This document shows positions 36,443 through 46,935 of a stretch of 64,000 nucleotides of DNA, one piece after another. Position 1 is the first letter of the stretch, and each line of letters begins with the position of its first letter. The position numbers and the translations under genes were made by a program. The DNA is from Apoda limacodes (Eukaryota > Arthropoda > Insecta > Lepidoptera > Limacodidae). The stretch lies in the NCBI GenBank assembly GCA_946406115.1, contig OX291542.1:2008959-2072958 (forward strand). Reading direction: 5' to 3'. The notes beneath the pieces were generated by a model that saw nothing but the letters and a program-made list of their open reading frames with translations, made no database searches and was not told the origin of the DNA.

Positions 36443-37645
36443 CATTTACTTGACACTCAAACAATTACATATTTAACATAACTATATATAAATAAGAATA
36501 CAATGGTAAATTGAGTGCCAAAAAGGTAGGAAAATTGCGTAGACGTAACGAACTCTCGATAGTCAGTTGTATAATAACGTTAATTTTTAAAAATTGATGT
36601 TCATCGGGGGCAGCGTCGGCGTCGGCGCCCCTCAGTGACAGCTATCGTCGCGCTCTTGATGGTAGGAGGTGACACCCCCAACTGATGTACAATCGTAGCA
36701 TGGCCTTTACTAGGTAGTATTTAAGGTCTATCAGGATTAACACAGCAGTTTAACGGTTTGAGTTTCAACAGTTTTTGTTATTAATTTATCAAAATATAAT
36801 TTTATATTTATTTAGAGGTGTAGAGTGTAGTTAACACTTAATTGTAAATTACAGAAATATTGTAGACATATATATCTACCCTCCGTTATAAGATAGCTAT
36901 GTACGTTTAAAAGACGATAGTTTGAAATTTGGTACCAACTTATTCTTAGCTTGTGTAAACACTGTGCAAGTGACTCGTCAAATAGAAAATGTTTACGTAA
37001 GTCAGGGGTAGAGCAGTTAAAATATGTATATATTCTCCTAAATACTCGTAGTTTTCGAAGAGAATTTTGAGGTTCCAACTACTGACCGCACCTAGTTACT
37101 GTTCCAACTACTGACCACACCTACTTACTGTTCTCGTTTGTAAAATAAAAACTGTTAGTATTACTAAAATTTTACTGAAGCAAAATGTCATAAAACGTGA
37201 CGGAAATATTGTGTTGAGATATTTAACAAAGATGAATATTTAATAATAACTTATTTTTTTTTTATCTCCACACACTATATAGGCAACTACGTAGCTACAT
37301 TTAATTGTTTGTCAGTGACCTTTCCGCTCAAAAGTACCTAGGAGGAGAAGAAGGTCTGCTTTCTGCTTTGTCAGTATTGTTGGGAAAGGGACTGACTCCG
37401 GAAACACAGGGACCTCAGGGATTACCATATGTTTTGTATTAGTTAGTTTTACGATAATACCTAGTTTATAAATTTGTATCAGAAATCACAACAAAGTAGA
37501 CCCAAAACGAATATCTTTTAGATGATCATGACATACGGCATACGGCGTCGATCATGAGATCACTGTCACTATAGTAAGCCACACCGATTAAGTGCAAGTG
37601 GATTACATACCACCATATAATTAATTTCTAATGTTATTCTTTCAG

Positions 37646-37713
37646 TAAAAGGAGTGCTCAGCGGCCTCCTAGGCGGCGGCGGCAATCGGCGGGAACCACC
37701 ACTCGGGCTGTAA
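37646..37713 (+). CDS. Possible last coding exon of the repeat-protein gene (Gly-rich)
   Basis: Acceptor ttattctttcag ends at 37645. In phase 1, with G from the preceding exon, it reads V-K-G-V-L-S-G-L-L-G-G-G-G-N and then R-R-E-P-P-L-G-L before a TAA at 37711-37713. The opening V-K-x-V matches the other small exons, and L-L-G-G resembles the L-L-G at the end of the giant exon. No phase-1 GT donor lies before the stop, so it would be terminal. No AATAAA signal is obvious close by. Confidence 0.5.
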
Positions 37714-38210
37714 CGCGTAACAGGAACGCACATACGCGTAGGTGTCTTATATGTTTTATTTGCCGTATATATTTATTTGCCGTATATATTTATTCCAGTA
37801 TCATTCGATGCGATTCGTAATCAGGCATCGAATATTATGGACACAGTAATAGTTTTAAAACTTTTTGTAATTACATACTCAAAATACGACTAAATTTGAA
37901 GTCTCAATTTGATATTTTCTGTAAAATAGTCCAATATAGGTTTCAACTTTGTCACATACAACTATAACAAAGTAGTTCAGAAACGTGCTTTTAATAGCGC
38001 TCGTTCATATTTAAATCTTATATTAAGACCATCCATATATAATAACATGAAGCTCGTTTTCATTTTGATCCCCTTTATATTATAATTCCAAACTTTTGTT
38101 TTCATGACGCCCTATGAATAATAGCCAAAATTTTAGTTTACATTTTGACCATTTTTGTTACCATTGATCGACGCGGGCAAGAAATTGTCATAACTGTAAA
38201 ATATCAAGTC
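37714..38210 (+). other. Non-coding sequence after the possible last exon
   Basis: AT-rich 3'-UTR or intron sequence, with no exon or repeat family recognised. Confidence 0.4.
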
Positions 38211-38612
38211 GATAGCAAAGAACAGCCATGACCTACAGACCGATAGCAAAGAACAGCCGTGACATACAGACCGATAGCAAGGAACAGCCATGACATACAG
38301 ACCGATAGCAAAGAACAGCCGTGATATACAGACCGATAGCAATGAACAGCCGTGACATACAGACCGATAGCAAAGAACAGCCATGACATACAGACCGATA
38401 GCAAAGAACAGCCGTGACATACAGACCGATAGCAAAGAACAGCCATGACATACAGACCGATAGCAAAGAACAGCCGTGACATACAGACCGATAGCAAAGA
38501 ACAGCCGTGACATACATACCGATAGCAATGAACAGCCGTAACATACAGACCGATAGCAAAGAACAGCCGTGTCATACAGACCGATAGCAAAGAACAGCCG
38601 TGAAATATAGAC
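38211..38612. repeat. 31-base minisatellite, about 13 copies
   Basis: Units of the form gatagcaaagaacagccgtg followed by acatacagacc, with few changes (cca/ccg, caaag/caatg). Because 31 is not a multiple of three, all three minus-strand frames stay open over the array; these are not genes. Confidence 0.93.
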
Positions 38613-38995
38613 AGACATCAAGGTCTTGAAGGGATCATTTATATAAGATATAATGAAATTTGTTAACATGTGGTAGGTTATTACAATTCACTTATTTTCT
38701 TTTGAGGCGGCAGTTAAAACGTACGACAATTTTTGCTACAAATCATGTCTAATTACTAAAGTGTCATTTACTTGGCGCAAGGCGTATGATTAAGTCAAAA
38801 AGGATTTAAAAAAAAACATAATTTTAGAAGTTTATTCTTTAATTTCATCTTTGGTTGTTCAGCAGACCTGATGCACTCATAATCACACTCACACTCACAA
38901 TCACACTCACAACCACACGTACTGTCATATTTTTAATTATTGTTTAGACTGAGCGGTTTTTTTGTCTAAGTTTATATTAATCCTTTATTTTTCAG

Positions 38996-39033
38996 ACGAA
39001 CCTCGACCTAGGCGCCATCAAAGATTGCATTAA
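38996..39033 (+). CDS. Alternative possible last exon of the repeat-protein gene
   Basis: A good acceptor (tttatttttcag ending at 38995) opens a frame that, in phase 1 with G, reads D-E-P-R-P-R-R-H-Q-R-L-H and stops at TAA 39031-39033. The phase fits the donors at 31674 and 32696, so it could replace the exon at 37646 as the C-terminus. Very short, so uncertain. An ATTAAA near 39246 could serve as polyadenylation signal. Confidence 0.35.
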
Positions 39034-39371
39034 TTTGTCTACATTTATTTTACTTACTTACTGAGTGATTTTTTTCACAATCCCATTTTTCAAGATGGGC
39101 TTCAGATATGCAAAGATGTTTGTCATTTCGATGTAAGTCTTTTTACTTGAATGGTTTGTGATATTGTTTCCTTAAAGTAAAGCGAATCAAAAACAAAATT
39201 TGTAATATTTTTTTTATTGTTGTTTAAACATTATTGGATTTCATAATTAAATATTTTTTGTTTCTGTAAACTGTTTTTTTAAATATCTAAGCAATGAAAA
39301 CCTTACGTTACCATACTTTAGAACTACTGCGTGTGATGCTAACTTACGTGTTAATTTACGTTTTTGTAGGC
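39034..39371. other. AT-rich gap before the BEL/Pao element
   Basis: No gene or repeat recognised; possible 3'-UTR of the repeat-protein gene. Confidence 0.4.
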
Positions 39372-39663
39372 TGTTTGGTAAAGATTATGCGGTCGGTCCG
39401 GTGTAGCGATAGCGGCGTAGGATAGTTGCTTTGCATAGTCTGTGGACAGTCGTCGTCATATAATCTGTGCGCAAGGTCGCGGCGTATGTAATTGTTTTGA
39501 TTATATCAATTTTATATATAATTTCGATACACACAAAAACACAAACAGACAGATACACAGACAATACACCACATATTACACAAACCGTGAATATAATATC
39601 GCCAAAATTTGGGTAAGTCCACAATTTTCTTAAGACCTACGTTGGCCCAGTTTTTACGATCCA
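39372..39663 (+). repeat. Left LTR of BEL/Pao element 1
   Basis: Begins tgtttggtaaagattatgcg and ends tttttacgatcca. It aligns along its length with 45801-46103; I count about a dozen substitutions and one 11-base indel near 39530. It starts TG and ends CA as expected. Confidence 0.8.
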
Positions 39664-40135
39664 CTTTTTTGGTAGACAGAAGCGTCGGTTCTGTCATAGT
39701 TAGTTATTTGTTTTCGTATTTGGGTCGTTTTACAAATCATTTGGGATTTACTGGTAGTCAGGTAATTACATATTGCAAATCGTGACGTTGGGTGTCGTTG
39801 ATAGGCAAGGTTAACCGGTCTTATCGCATTGCTCGTCGGACATTCGCAGTGTAGCTAATTAGGTTCTTACCCACCTTTTTGTTATTGCGGTTCAAAATAG
39901 ATCGGAATAAATAGGTTTTTAATATTGCTGTTTATGACGGATTGTAAGTTAACGTATTTATTTGTGTAATTGTGTATTCAGTGTTTTGTAAATTGTAGTT
40001 GGTTTTTTTTGGGGTTTATATAGTAACTTAGTTGCTGTAACAAACTCTGTATATACCAAGCAGAGTCCTTTGTTTGTGTGTCTGATTTAGTTTTTGGATT
40101 GTTTTTTTTTTTGTGTGGGAATTTAATTATATCAC
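39664..40135 (+). other. 5' leader of BEL/Pao element 1
   Basis: Non-coding leader between the LTR and the first gag ATG at 40136. A clear tRNA primer-binding site was not recognised. Confidence 0.5.
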
Positions 40136-41330
40136 ATGACGTCATCAATTAAGGAGTACAAGGCTGTTTTAACCAATCTGACACGATGGTTTTCAGGTGC
40201 TTTAGGGATCGTTAAACGGGAGGATCGGATGTTTGCATTAAAGCAAATTGCGGGACAGTTACAAGAGTCAGCGAGCTAGATAAGGCATACCAGGGTCTCT
40301 TATCGTTAACGGATGACGAAACTATCCTAAAGGCGGCAAATTCTGACTATGACTTTTGTATGTCAGTAGTGGACGAGGTTAACGAGGCTGTGTCGACATT
40401 AGACACTAGCCCGCAGCTGGCAAGTAGGAAGGAATTTTCGGAACAAAAATGCAACGAACGGTTGCCAACTTTGAATATTCCTTATTTTAGCGGATCATTG
40501 GATGAGTGGACTAATTTTATCACACTTTTTGATAGCGTTGTGCACCGACGAACTGACTTATCTGGCTCAAAAAAATTAAGTTACCTTTTAACGTCTATCA
40601 GGGATGAGCCCCTCTGTTTAGTGAAACATTTGGACATCACTGATGTCAACTACAGTATTGCCAGGGAGTTGTTAGTGAAGCGGTACCAAAATAACCGTCG
40701 CATTGCGGATACACATGTAGCTGCCATTTTAGGTATTCCTCAACTGTCTTCAGTTAACAAGCTGCGGTCGGACCTGCTTAACCCTATTTTGGTAGTGTCG
40801 AATGCGTTAAGAGGCCTAAAATTCCCTGTATCAGAGTGGTCATTTTTATTGTTGCATATTGTTTTAAATAAATTGCCCAATTACGTCAGGGCTCGTTTCG
40901 AACAGTTGCACGGAGGTGACTCGGCATCACATATACCAACTTTCTACACTTTAGTGTCATTTTTGGAGGATCAAAGTAGGAAGCTCGAAAACTTACCCGC
41001 CGAGCCACAATCGGGACCGTCACGATTTTTGGCCCCATCTGGACCCCGTCAACAACCCCAGTCTGGACCCCGGCAACAACCTCGTTCCGGGACAACGCGA
41101 GGTACCGGGTCGTTTCAGCCCCCCAGAATTTTGACAGTTGAACGGACAGAAAGGTGTGGGGTGTGTTATGAACCGGGACACACCATTCTGGATTGCCACC
41201 AGTTCGAAAAATCTGGGGTGGCCCGAAAACGATTTCTGACCCGTAGGCTAGGCCTATGTTATTATTGTTTGGGGGAGCACCTAGGACTGTTGACAGCCGC
41301 GACCTTGTCTAAAGTGTGGTGGGTGTTACC
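40136..41330 (+). pseudogene. BEL/Pao gag polyprotein, frameshifted
   Basis: From ATG 40136 (M-T-S-S-I-K-E-Y-K) the frame reaches a TAG at 40277. A one-base loss near 40275 moves the real frame to the one carrying L-P-T-L-N-I-P-Y-F-S-G and S-L-D-E-W-T-N-F-I-T-L-F, the DUF1759 gag domain. A basic Gln/Pro/Gly-rich stretch and a zinc knuckle (C-G-V-C-Y-E-P-G-H-T-I-L-D-C) follow, then C-Y-Y-C-L-G-E-H. Past about 41300 the frame is lost again. It packages the element RNA in intact relatives; here it is broken. Confidence 0.8.
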
Positions 41331-42290
41331 ACCCGGACTTATGTATGCCCATCCGAGAGGATGGTCCTCGGATGCTCATGGAGGTGTGTCTACGGCTCGC
41401 ACGGGCCGGGGTTCGTCGCCGCCGAATCGAACCCAATCGCCCCCGTCCCCAGTGCGACATCGAACTTCTCCTCCCCGCTCACCGCGGGCGAGCCCACGGG
41501 ATGGTCGTCAGTCACCACCCTCACGTGCCCCTTCCGCTCAGGTAGGTATTGCGGAACGGGCACATTACGCGGAGTATGAGCCTCTGCCCCTCCCTATCGC
41601 GGAGCGTCCTCGCGTTAGTCGCGAGTTGAGGGCGGGATCGAGTGGTTATCGCGTCTCGGCAGCCACTTATGCCCGCGTGGGACCCGTATGCTTATATGGG
41701 TTCAAGCGTGGGGCATTAGCATTAGTAGCCACAGGAGCCCCGGGGCCAAGTACGGTGCTCGGGTCGGGCCAACGCCCGTTGACTCGTGGCAGCCGCTTCA
41801 CCAGTCTCTCCACCACCTGTCACAACAGTTTTGCCCACCGTGCAGGTTCTTGTTCATTCTCCGCGCGGACCTGGTGTGGTTTTGTGCGCTATTTTGGACT
41901 CAGGCGCTCAGGGGTGTCTAATGTGAATGTGGGATTTCTGGAGTAGGGGGGTAGACCCCCCTGTGGACAACGTCGTGGGTACAGTCTCGTTTTCCTTTTC
42001 CTCCTTGCTCCATCCTAGAATGCGGTATCAACTTGGAGCTGTTGTCCTGAGGGATATTTTAGGCCATCACCCTCAGGTGCCCCTGCCGACGGACGTGCTG
42101 GATCTCTCGTTTGGTCTGCAGTTGGCCGATGAAATATTCCACCTACCTGGTCCTGTGGAACTTCTGCTTGGCGCTGATGTCCTTGGATTGCTTAATTGGA
42201 CAAGGCTATGTTACTTCAGCCAGGTGGGTTGGTCGCTGTTCCGACTGATCTCGGATCTGTTATAATGGGCCCAGCACATTCTCTCGCCGC
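41331..42290 (+). pseudogene. BEL/Pao protease region, frameshifted
   Basis: The frame alternates through this GC-rich stretch. A retroviral-type aspartic protease signature L-D-S-G-A-Q is visible near 41895, and L-L-L-G-A-D-V-L-G-L typical of the family end lies near 42160-42190. Several indels separate the pieces. Confidence 0.65.
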
Positions 42291-43300
42291 TCAGGCGTCT
42301 ACAGATTTGTCGGTGCAAGTGGGACTCTCGCTCGCTGACCCCTCTTCAGCGTTTTTGGGAAATTGAAGAGCCCCCCCAGGCGTCACGGACTCGACCAGTC
42401 GATGACGAGTGCGAGTCATATTTTCTCGCCAATACAGGTCGTCTAAATTCTGGCTGGTTTTTACTCGACTGCCTTTCTTATCCCCTCGTCCGCGCCTGGG
42501 TGACTGCTGGAAAATAGCCGAAAAAAGGTTATTATCCATGGAGCGCCGGATGCGTCGTGATACATAATTCCGCACAAAATACGTGGATTTTATGGGCGAA
42601 TACGAATCTCTAGGTCACATGTCGGTTTTGCAGTTCGAGTTGGAAGGCAACGAACATTATTTTGTTCAACATCACGCCGTCTTTAAAAATGGTAAGATAC
42701 GGGTGGTGTTCGATGGTTCGGCGCCTACATCATCGGTTGTATCCTTGAACGACTGCCTGATGTCGGGACCTAAGCTTCAGGTAGACATCTCGGACATCTT
42801 GACTGGTTTTCGTCGCCACCAGGTAGTATTTGTGGCTGACATTAAAATGATGTTCCGTCCGTCAGGTCATGATACACCCAGAAGATAGGCGGTTTCAGCT
42901 CATTTTGTGGAGAGAGGATCCGGCCTCTCCATTGGTTGTTTATGAGCTGAACACCAATACCTACGGGCTAAAGTCGAGCCCATTTATAGCAATTCGCTCG
43001 TTGCTACTCTTGGCTGATCGTGAGCGTCTGAATTTCCCACGCGCAGCTGCTGTCATCCCTTCTGACGCTTACGTAGACGATATTTGTACAGGTGCTTCGT
43101 CTGTAGAGGAGGCGTTAGTCCTGAGGGATGAGCTAATCGGCTTGTTACGTGCAGGTGGTTATGAATTGAGGAAATGGATTTCCAATTCACCTGCCGTATT
43201 GGAAGACTTGCCGTCAGAACACCAGCAGGAGCCCCACCTCTTCCAGAATCCTGAAAATCCTGACTCCATTGCGGTCCTCGGAGTTTAGTATCGGCCAGTT
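42291..43300 (+). pseudogene. BEL/Pao reverse transcriptase, frameshifted
   Basis: The piece at 42583-42888 carries R-V-V-F-D-G-S, S-L-N-D-C-L and motif A (V-F-V-A-D-I-K-M-M-F). After a frameshift near 42870 the second piece carries F-Q-L-I-L-W-R and the catalytic box Y-V-D-D-I-C-T-G-A. N-terminal RT sequence before 42583 is scrambled. Without the frameshifts the catalytic motifs would be intact. Confidence 0.78.
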
Positions 43301-43942
43301 TAGGATATCTTCACCTACTCGGTTGAACCGTCAGACACAATGAAGAGGTGGACTAAAAGGCTGGTTCTGTCCACAGTAGCGCGTGTCTTTGATCCTAATG
43401 GTTGGGTGGCTCCTGTAGTCTTTTGGGCCAAATGTTTCGTACAGGAGCTCTGGATTTCTGGTCTAGACTGGGATTCCCCGTTAACCGGAAATTTGCTGTC
43501 TTATTGGCTACGTTTTTATGAGACACTTTCGGACCTTCAACATGTCTCCGTGCCACGGTCGATCTTACCCCCAGGTCGTTATCGGGCCAGTCTTTACGGC
43601 TTCTCTGATGCGTCGGAATTCGGTTATGCGGCTGCCGTTTATCTCCGCACCGTTGACAGCAATGGTCATGTTCGCGTCAGTCTAGTGGTCGCAAAGAGTA
43701 AGCTTGCACCTAGGCGGACCAAGTTGACGATCCCCAAGCTGGAGTTATCAGGAGCTGCATTGTTGACTCGACTCCTCAACCATCTTTTCTCCACCTTGGG
43801 TCAATGGGTCCAATTTGACTCCGTCACAGCATGGACAGGCAGCCAAATCGTGTTGTCTTGGCTTAAGGCGTCCCTTCATGCCCTAGAGACCTTCGTAGCC
43901 AATCGTCTCCCAAATCCAGTCTTCTGCGGTCTTTGCTGTTGA
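43301..43942 (+). pseudogene. BEL/Pao connection and RNase H domain with a changed catalytic residue
   Basis: Carries A-R-V-F-D-P-N-G-W, the RNase H Asp in Y-G-F-S-D-A-S and the Glu in I-P-K-L-E-L-S-G. The third acidic site reads A-W-T-G-S-Q (GGC at 43838-43840), where the related fragment at about 56,318 has A-W-T-D-S-Q. Just after F-V-A-N-R-L the sequence jumps to integrase-proximal text, so a few hundred bases are deleted near 43,910. Confidence 0.75.
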
Positions 43943-44150
43943 GCAGACTGTGGACACTTCACCGAACTTCTTGCTTAATCGGTTCAGTTCTCTCAACAAG
44001 CTTGTTGTTGTCACCGGTTGTATTAAGAGGTTTCTCCACAACTTAAGGAACAGGTCACAGCCAAGGACGTCTTCAGTCTTGTCTCCTGAAGAGCGTCAGG
44101 ATGCTCTCCTCACCTGTGTTCGACTGGTACAGGCCCAGTCGTTTGGGAAG

Positions 44151-44454
44151 AAAGAAAGAAATAATTTATTTAGCAGTAAGCGCAACACAAGTACATATTA
44201 AATACAAAAAAACTAATACTAAAGAGATACGATTTGTTGCGCCAAGCCAAAAAGGACCTCACTCAGTATAAAGCTGCAGCAGTAAGACACACCACTGATT
44301 TTCAGTGAGGACCTAGTGTTCGTCGTCGGAACTACGAAACAGTTTACAAATTAAGTACAAAAATCCACTACAAAGACTAATATAAAGTACAAAAAAACAA
44401 TATAATATAATATGGTATAATATAAAAATATGGTTAGTACCATGGTTAGTAGTA
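44151..44454 (-). mobile_element. Short truncated non-LTR insertion in element 1
   Basis: About 304 bases of AT-rich foreign sequence starting aaagaaagaaataatttat (a reversed 3' tail) are flanked by the direct repeat gggaag at 44145-44150 and 44455-44460. BEL reading frames resume on both sides. This is the form of a 5'-truncated LINE or SINE copy on the minus strand. Confidence 0.75.
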
Positions 44455-44460
44455 GGGAAG

Positions 44461-45746
44461 GACATTGGTCTTCTCCGTTTAGAGAACGGGAAATTGCGGG
44501 GAAGTCTTGCTCGTCTTAATTTGTTCCTAGACGAGTCAAAGTTTTTGCAAGTGGGTGGTAGGCTTCGCAACTCAGAATTGCCCTATGGGGCTCGGCATCC
44601 TTTCTTGTTGCCCAAGAGCGGTCATTTTATTGAGTTGCTGATCAGGGACCGCCATGTTAGAAACTGTCATGCCGGTCTCAACGTATTGTTGGCTTATCTG
44701 CAGCGAAGCTTTTGGATTTTGTCCGCCAGACAAGCAGCTCGGAGCGTCATCTTTAAATGTATCCCTTGTTATAGGTTAAAGAAAACCTTGACCCAGCCAC
44801 AAATGGGTGACTTGCCGTCCGATCGTGTCTGGCCCGCTCGACCTTTCGCTAAGGTTGGGTTGGATTTTGCGGGTCCGTTTTTGGTGAAGACTTGAAGTAT
44901 TTGCAATGCCCGACAGGTTAAGGCCTATTTATGCGTCTTCGTCTGGTTGTCTTCCAAGGCTGTGCATCTGGAGCTCGTTTCAGCCTTGTCTACGGATGCC
45001 TTTGTCGCATGTCTGTTGCGGTTTGTCAGTCGGCGTGGTCTCCTTCATTTAATTCGCTCGTACTGTGGCACGAATTTCAAGATCGCTATCTGAAGGAAGT
45101 CCTTCAGTTTTTGTCGGACAATCACACGTATATTGGTTCGGAGTTGTCCAAACGGGGCGTGACTTGGATTTTTGATCCTCCCGGCTATCCTTCGTGGGGC
45201 GGTATTTTCGAAGCAGCTGTCAAGGTCGCCAAAACTCACCTCCGCCGTGTGATTGGTGAAACGGTCCTTACGTTTGAGGAATTTCAAACGGTATTTTGCA
45301 ATGTCGAAGCGGTATTGAACTCACGACCGCTTTGTCCGATGTCGTCGGATCCTAGTGACCTGGAAGCGCTAACTCCAGGCCATTCCTTGATCGGTAGTCC
45401 TTTAACCTTCTTGCCTGAATACCCCTTCATCGATGTGTCAGTTAATAGGTTATCGCGCTTTCAGTTGCTTCAACAAATTACGCAATTGTTCCACCGTTGG
45501 TGGTCTTCGGAATATTTACAATTGTTACAGCAACGGGTTCGGTGGACGGATAAAACCAAACCCCCGCGCGTCGGAGACCTTGTCCTCTTAAAGGACTCAA
45601 ATTTACCGCCCTTTCAGTGGCGTTTAGGTCGCATCGTACAATTATTCCCCGGTTCAGACGGTATCCCGCGGATCGCAGAGGTCTTGGTAGGGGATTCAGT
45701 ACTAAAGCGTGCCGTCGCGACGCTTCCCCGATTGCCAATTGATTGA
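44461..45746 (+). pseudogene. BEL/Pao integrase and C-terminal domain, frameshifted
   Basis: The first piece (44494-44895) carries a zinc-binding H-V-R-N-C-H-A-G, C-I-P-C-Y-R and the start of the core with V-G-L-D-F-A-G-P-F. A stop follows at 44895. The second piece holds S-W-G-G-I-F-E-A-A-V-K and ends in the DUF5641 domain (G-D-L-V-L-L-K-D, P-F-Q-W-R-L-G-R-I) with a stop at 45744-45746. The first core Asp is visible; the middle of the core is disturbed near 44,900-45,100. Confidence 0.78.
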
Positions 45747-45800
45747 TGGCTCTGGCTCGGTTTATCCTCATTCAGACACGGTCTGGCTGGGGCGGGTGTT

Positions 45801-46103
45801 TGTTTGGTAAAGATTATGCGATCGGTCCGGCATAGCGATAGCGGCGTAGGATCGTTGCTTTGCATAGTCTGTGCACAGTCGTCGTCATATACTCTGTGCG
45901 CAAGGTCGCGGCGTATGTAATTGTTTTGATTATATCAATTTTATTTATAATTTCGATAAGTCAGTGATACACACAAAAACACAAACAGACAGATGCGCAG
46001 ACAATACACCACATATTAGACAAACCGTGAAAATAATATCGCCAAAATTTGGGTAAGTCCACAATTTTCTTAAGACCTACGTTGGCCCAGTTTTTACGAT
46101 CCA
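45801..46103 (+). repeat. Right LTR of BEL/Pao element 1
   Basis: Starts tgtttggtaaagattatgcg and ends acgatcca, matching the left LTR. It carries an 11-base stretch (agtcagtgata) near 45958-45968 that the left copy lacks. Confidence 0.8.
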
Positions 46104-46173
46104 CAACATACACACCAACATCACAGCGTGGTGCACAGCCTCTTTCCACCAACCACCTCAGTCCTGCGTGTCT

Positions 46174-46341
46174 GTGACAGGGGGTGAGTCCATCGCCACA
46201 ACACTGCCTCCGTCTGTGACAGGGGGTGAGTCCATCGACACAACACTGCCTCTGTCCGTGACAAGGGGTGAGTCCATCGACAAAACACTGCCTCTGTCTG
46301 TGACAGGGGGTGAGTCCATAGACACAACACTGCCTCTGACG
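46174..46341. repeat. 42-base minisatellite, four copies
   Basis: Units of gtgacagggggtgagtccat followed by cgacacaacactgcctctgt. The array lies about 70 bases after the right LTR. The unit is divisible by three, which explains open frames on both strands here. Confidence 0.9.
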
Positions 46342-46424
46342 CAATTTATCTGGACTACGGACGGAGTCTTTATGTTTAAACCAAACGTCGTAAATTACCA
46401 GCTCTATAATTAACTAACTTCTGT

Positions 46425-46935
46425 CAGCGGCTTCGTCCGCGCTAAATTTCGTTATCGAGCAACTCCTCAATTATAGAAAAAAAAACAATCTAATCTTTCC
46501 TCCTTAATGACATAATACATTCGTGTCTGTGAAACCATGGAAATACACATACAAAATTTCAGCCCAATCGGTCAAGCCGTAGTAGTTGACATACCGACAG
46601 CAGCGCCATCCACCGGGTCCAATTGTATTTTGAAAACATCCAGGAAACCATCCATATAAAATTTCAACCCAAGCAGTTCAGCCGTTTAGAAGTTCTGTAA
46701 AAAATATTAGTACGGAAGGATAATTCTTACTACCCGTTGTCCTATCACCCATTTTCCCATAGAAATGAAGCCTTCTTCTGCGGTAAAAAGTAGCCTATGT
46801 TCATCAAGGATAATGTCGGCTTCTAAAGGTAAAAGAATTTTTCAGATCGGTCCAGTAGTTTCGGAGCCTATTTAATACAAACAAACAAACAAAAAAACAA
46901 ACAAATCTGTCCTCTTTATAATATTATTTGTATAG
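46425..46935. mobile_element. RTE-like lepidopteran repeat (3' end)
   Basis: Contains 'cggcttcgtccgcgctaa', 'aaaaagtagcctatgttc', an (acaa)n run and an end tttataatattatttgtata. This order is familiar from a very common lepidopteran LINE tail family. No coding part is present in this copy. Confidence 0.6.

Larger units (their letters stand above)
32697..37645 (+). other. Long intron carrying a MITE, a Tigger element and simple repeats
   Basis: Between donor gtacct at 32697 and acceptor ttctttcag at 37645. It contains the TTAA-flanked MITE (32898-33248), the Tigger/pogo remnant (33700-35567) and a (gaaa)n tail (36416-36442). The rest (33249-33699, 35568-36415, 36443-37645) is AT-rich with no gene seen, apart from a two-copy repeat of ttccaactactgacc at 37072-37129. 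Confidence 0.5.
39372..46103 (+). mobile_element. BEL/Pao LTR retrotransposon 1, degraded
   Basis: Two direct LTRs (39372-39663 and 45801-46103) bracket gag, protease, reverse transcriptase, RNase H and integrase segments in the usual BEL/Pao order on the + strand. A polypurine-rich ggctggggcggg precedes the right LTR. The reading frame is broken many times, there is a deletion around 43,910 and a 304-base insertion at 44151-44454. No clean target duplication was found. Confidence 0.85.

Noticed and set aside
38133..38669. Three overlapping minus-strand open frames
   Set aside because: A 31-base repeat without stops opens all three frames at once; the frames encode the same short motif and have no gene signals.
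46121..46344. Cysteine- and histidine-rich minus-strand open frame of 69-127 codons
   Set aside because: It is the 42-base minisatellite read in antisense; no gene signals.
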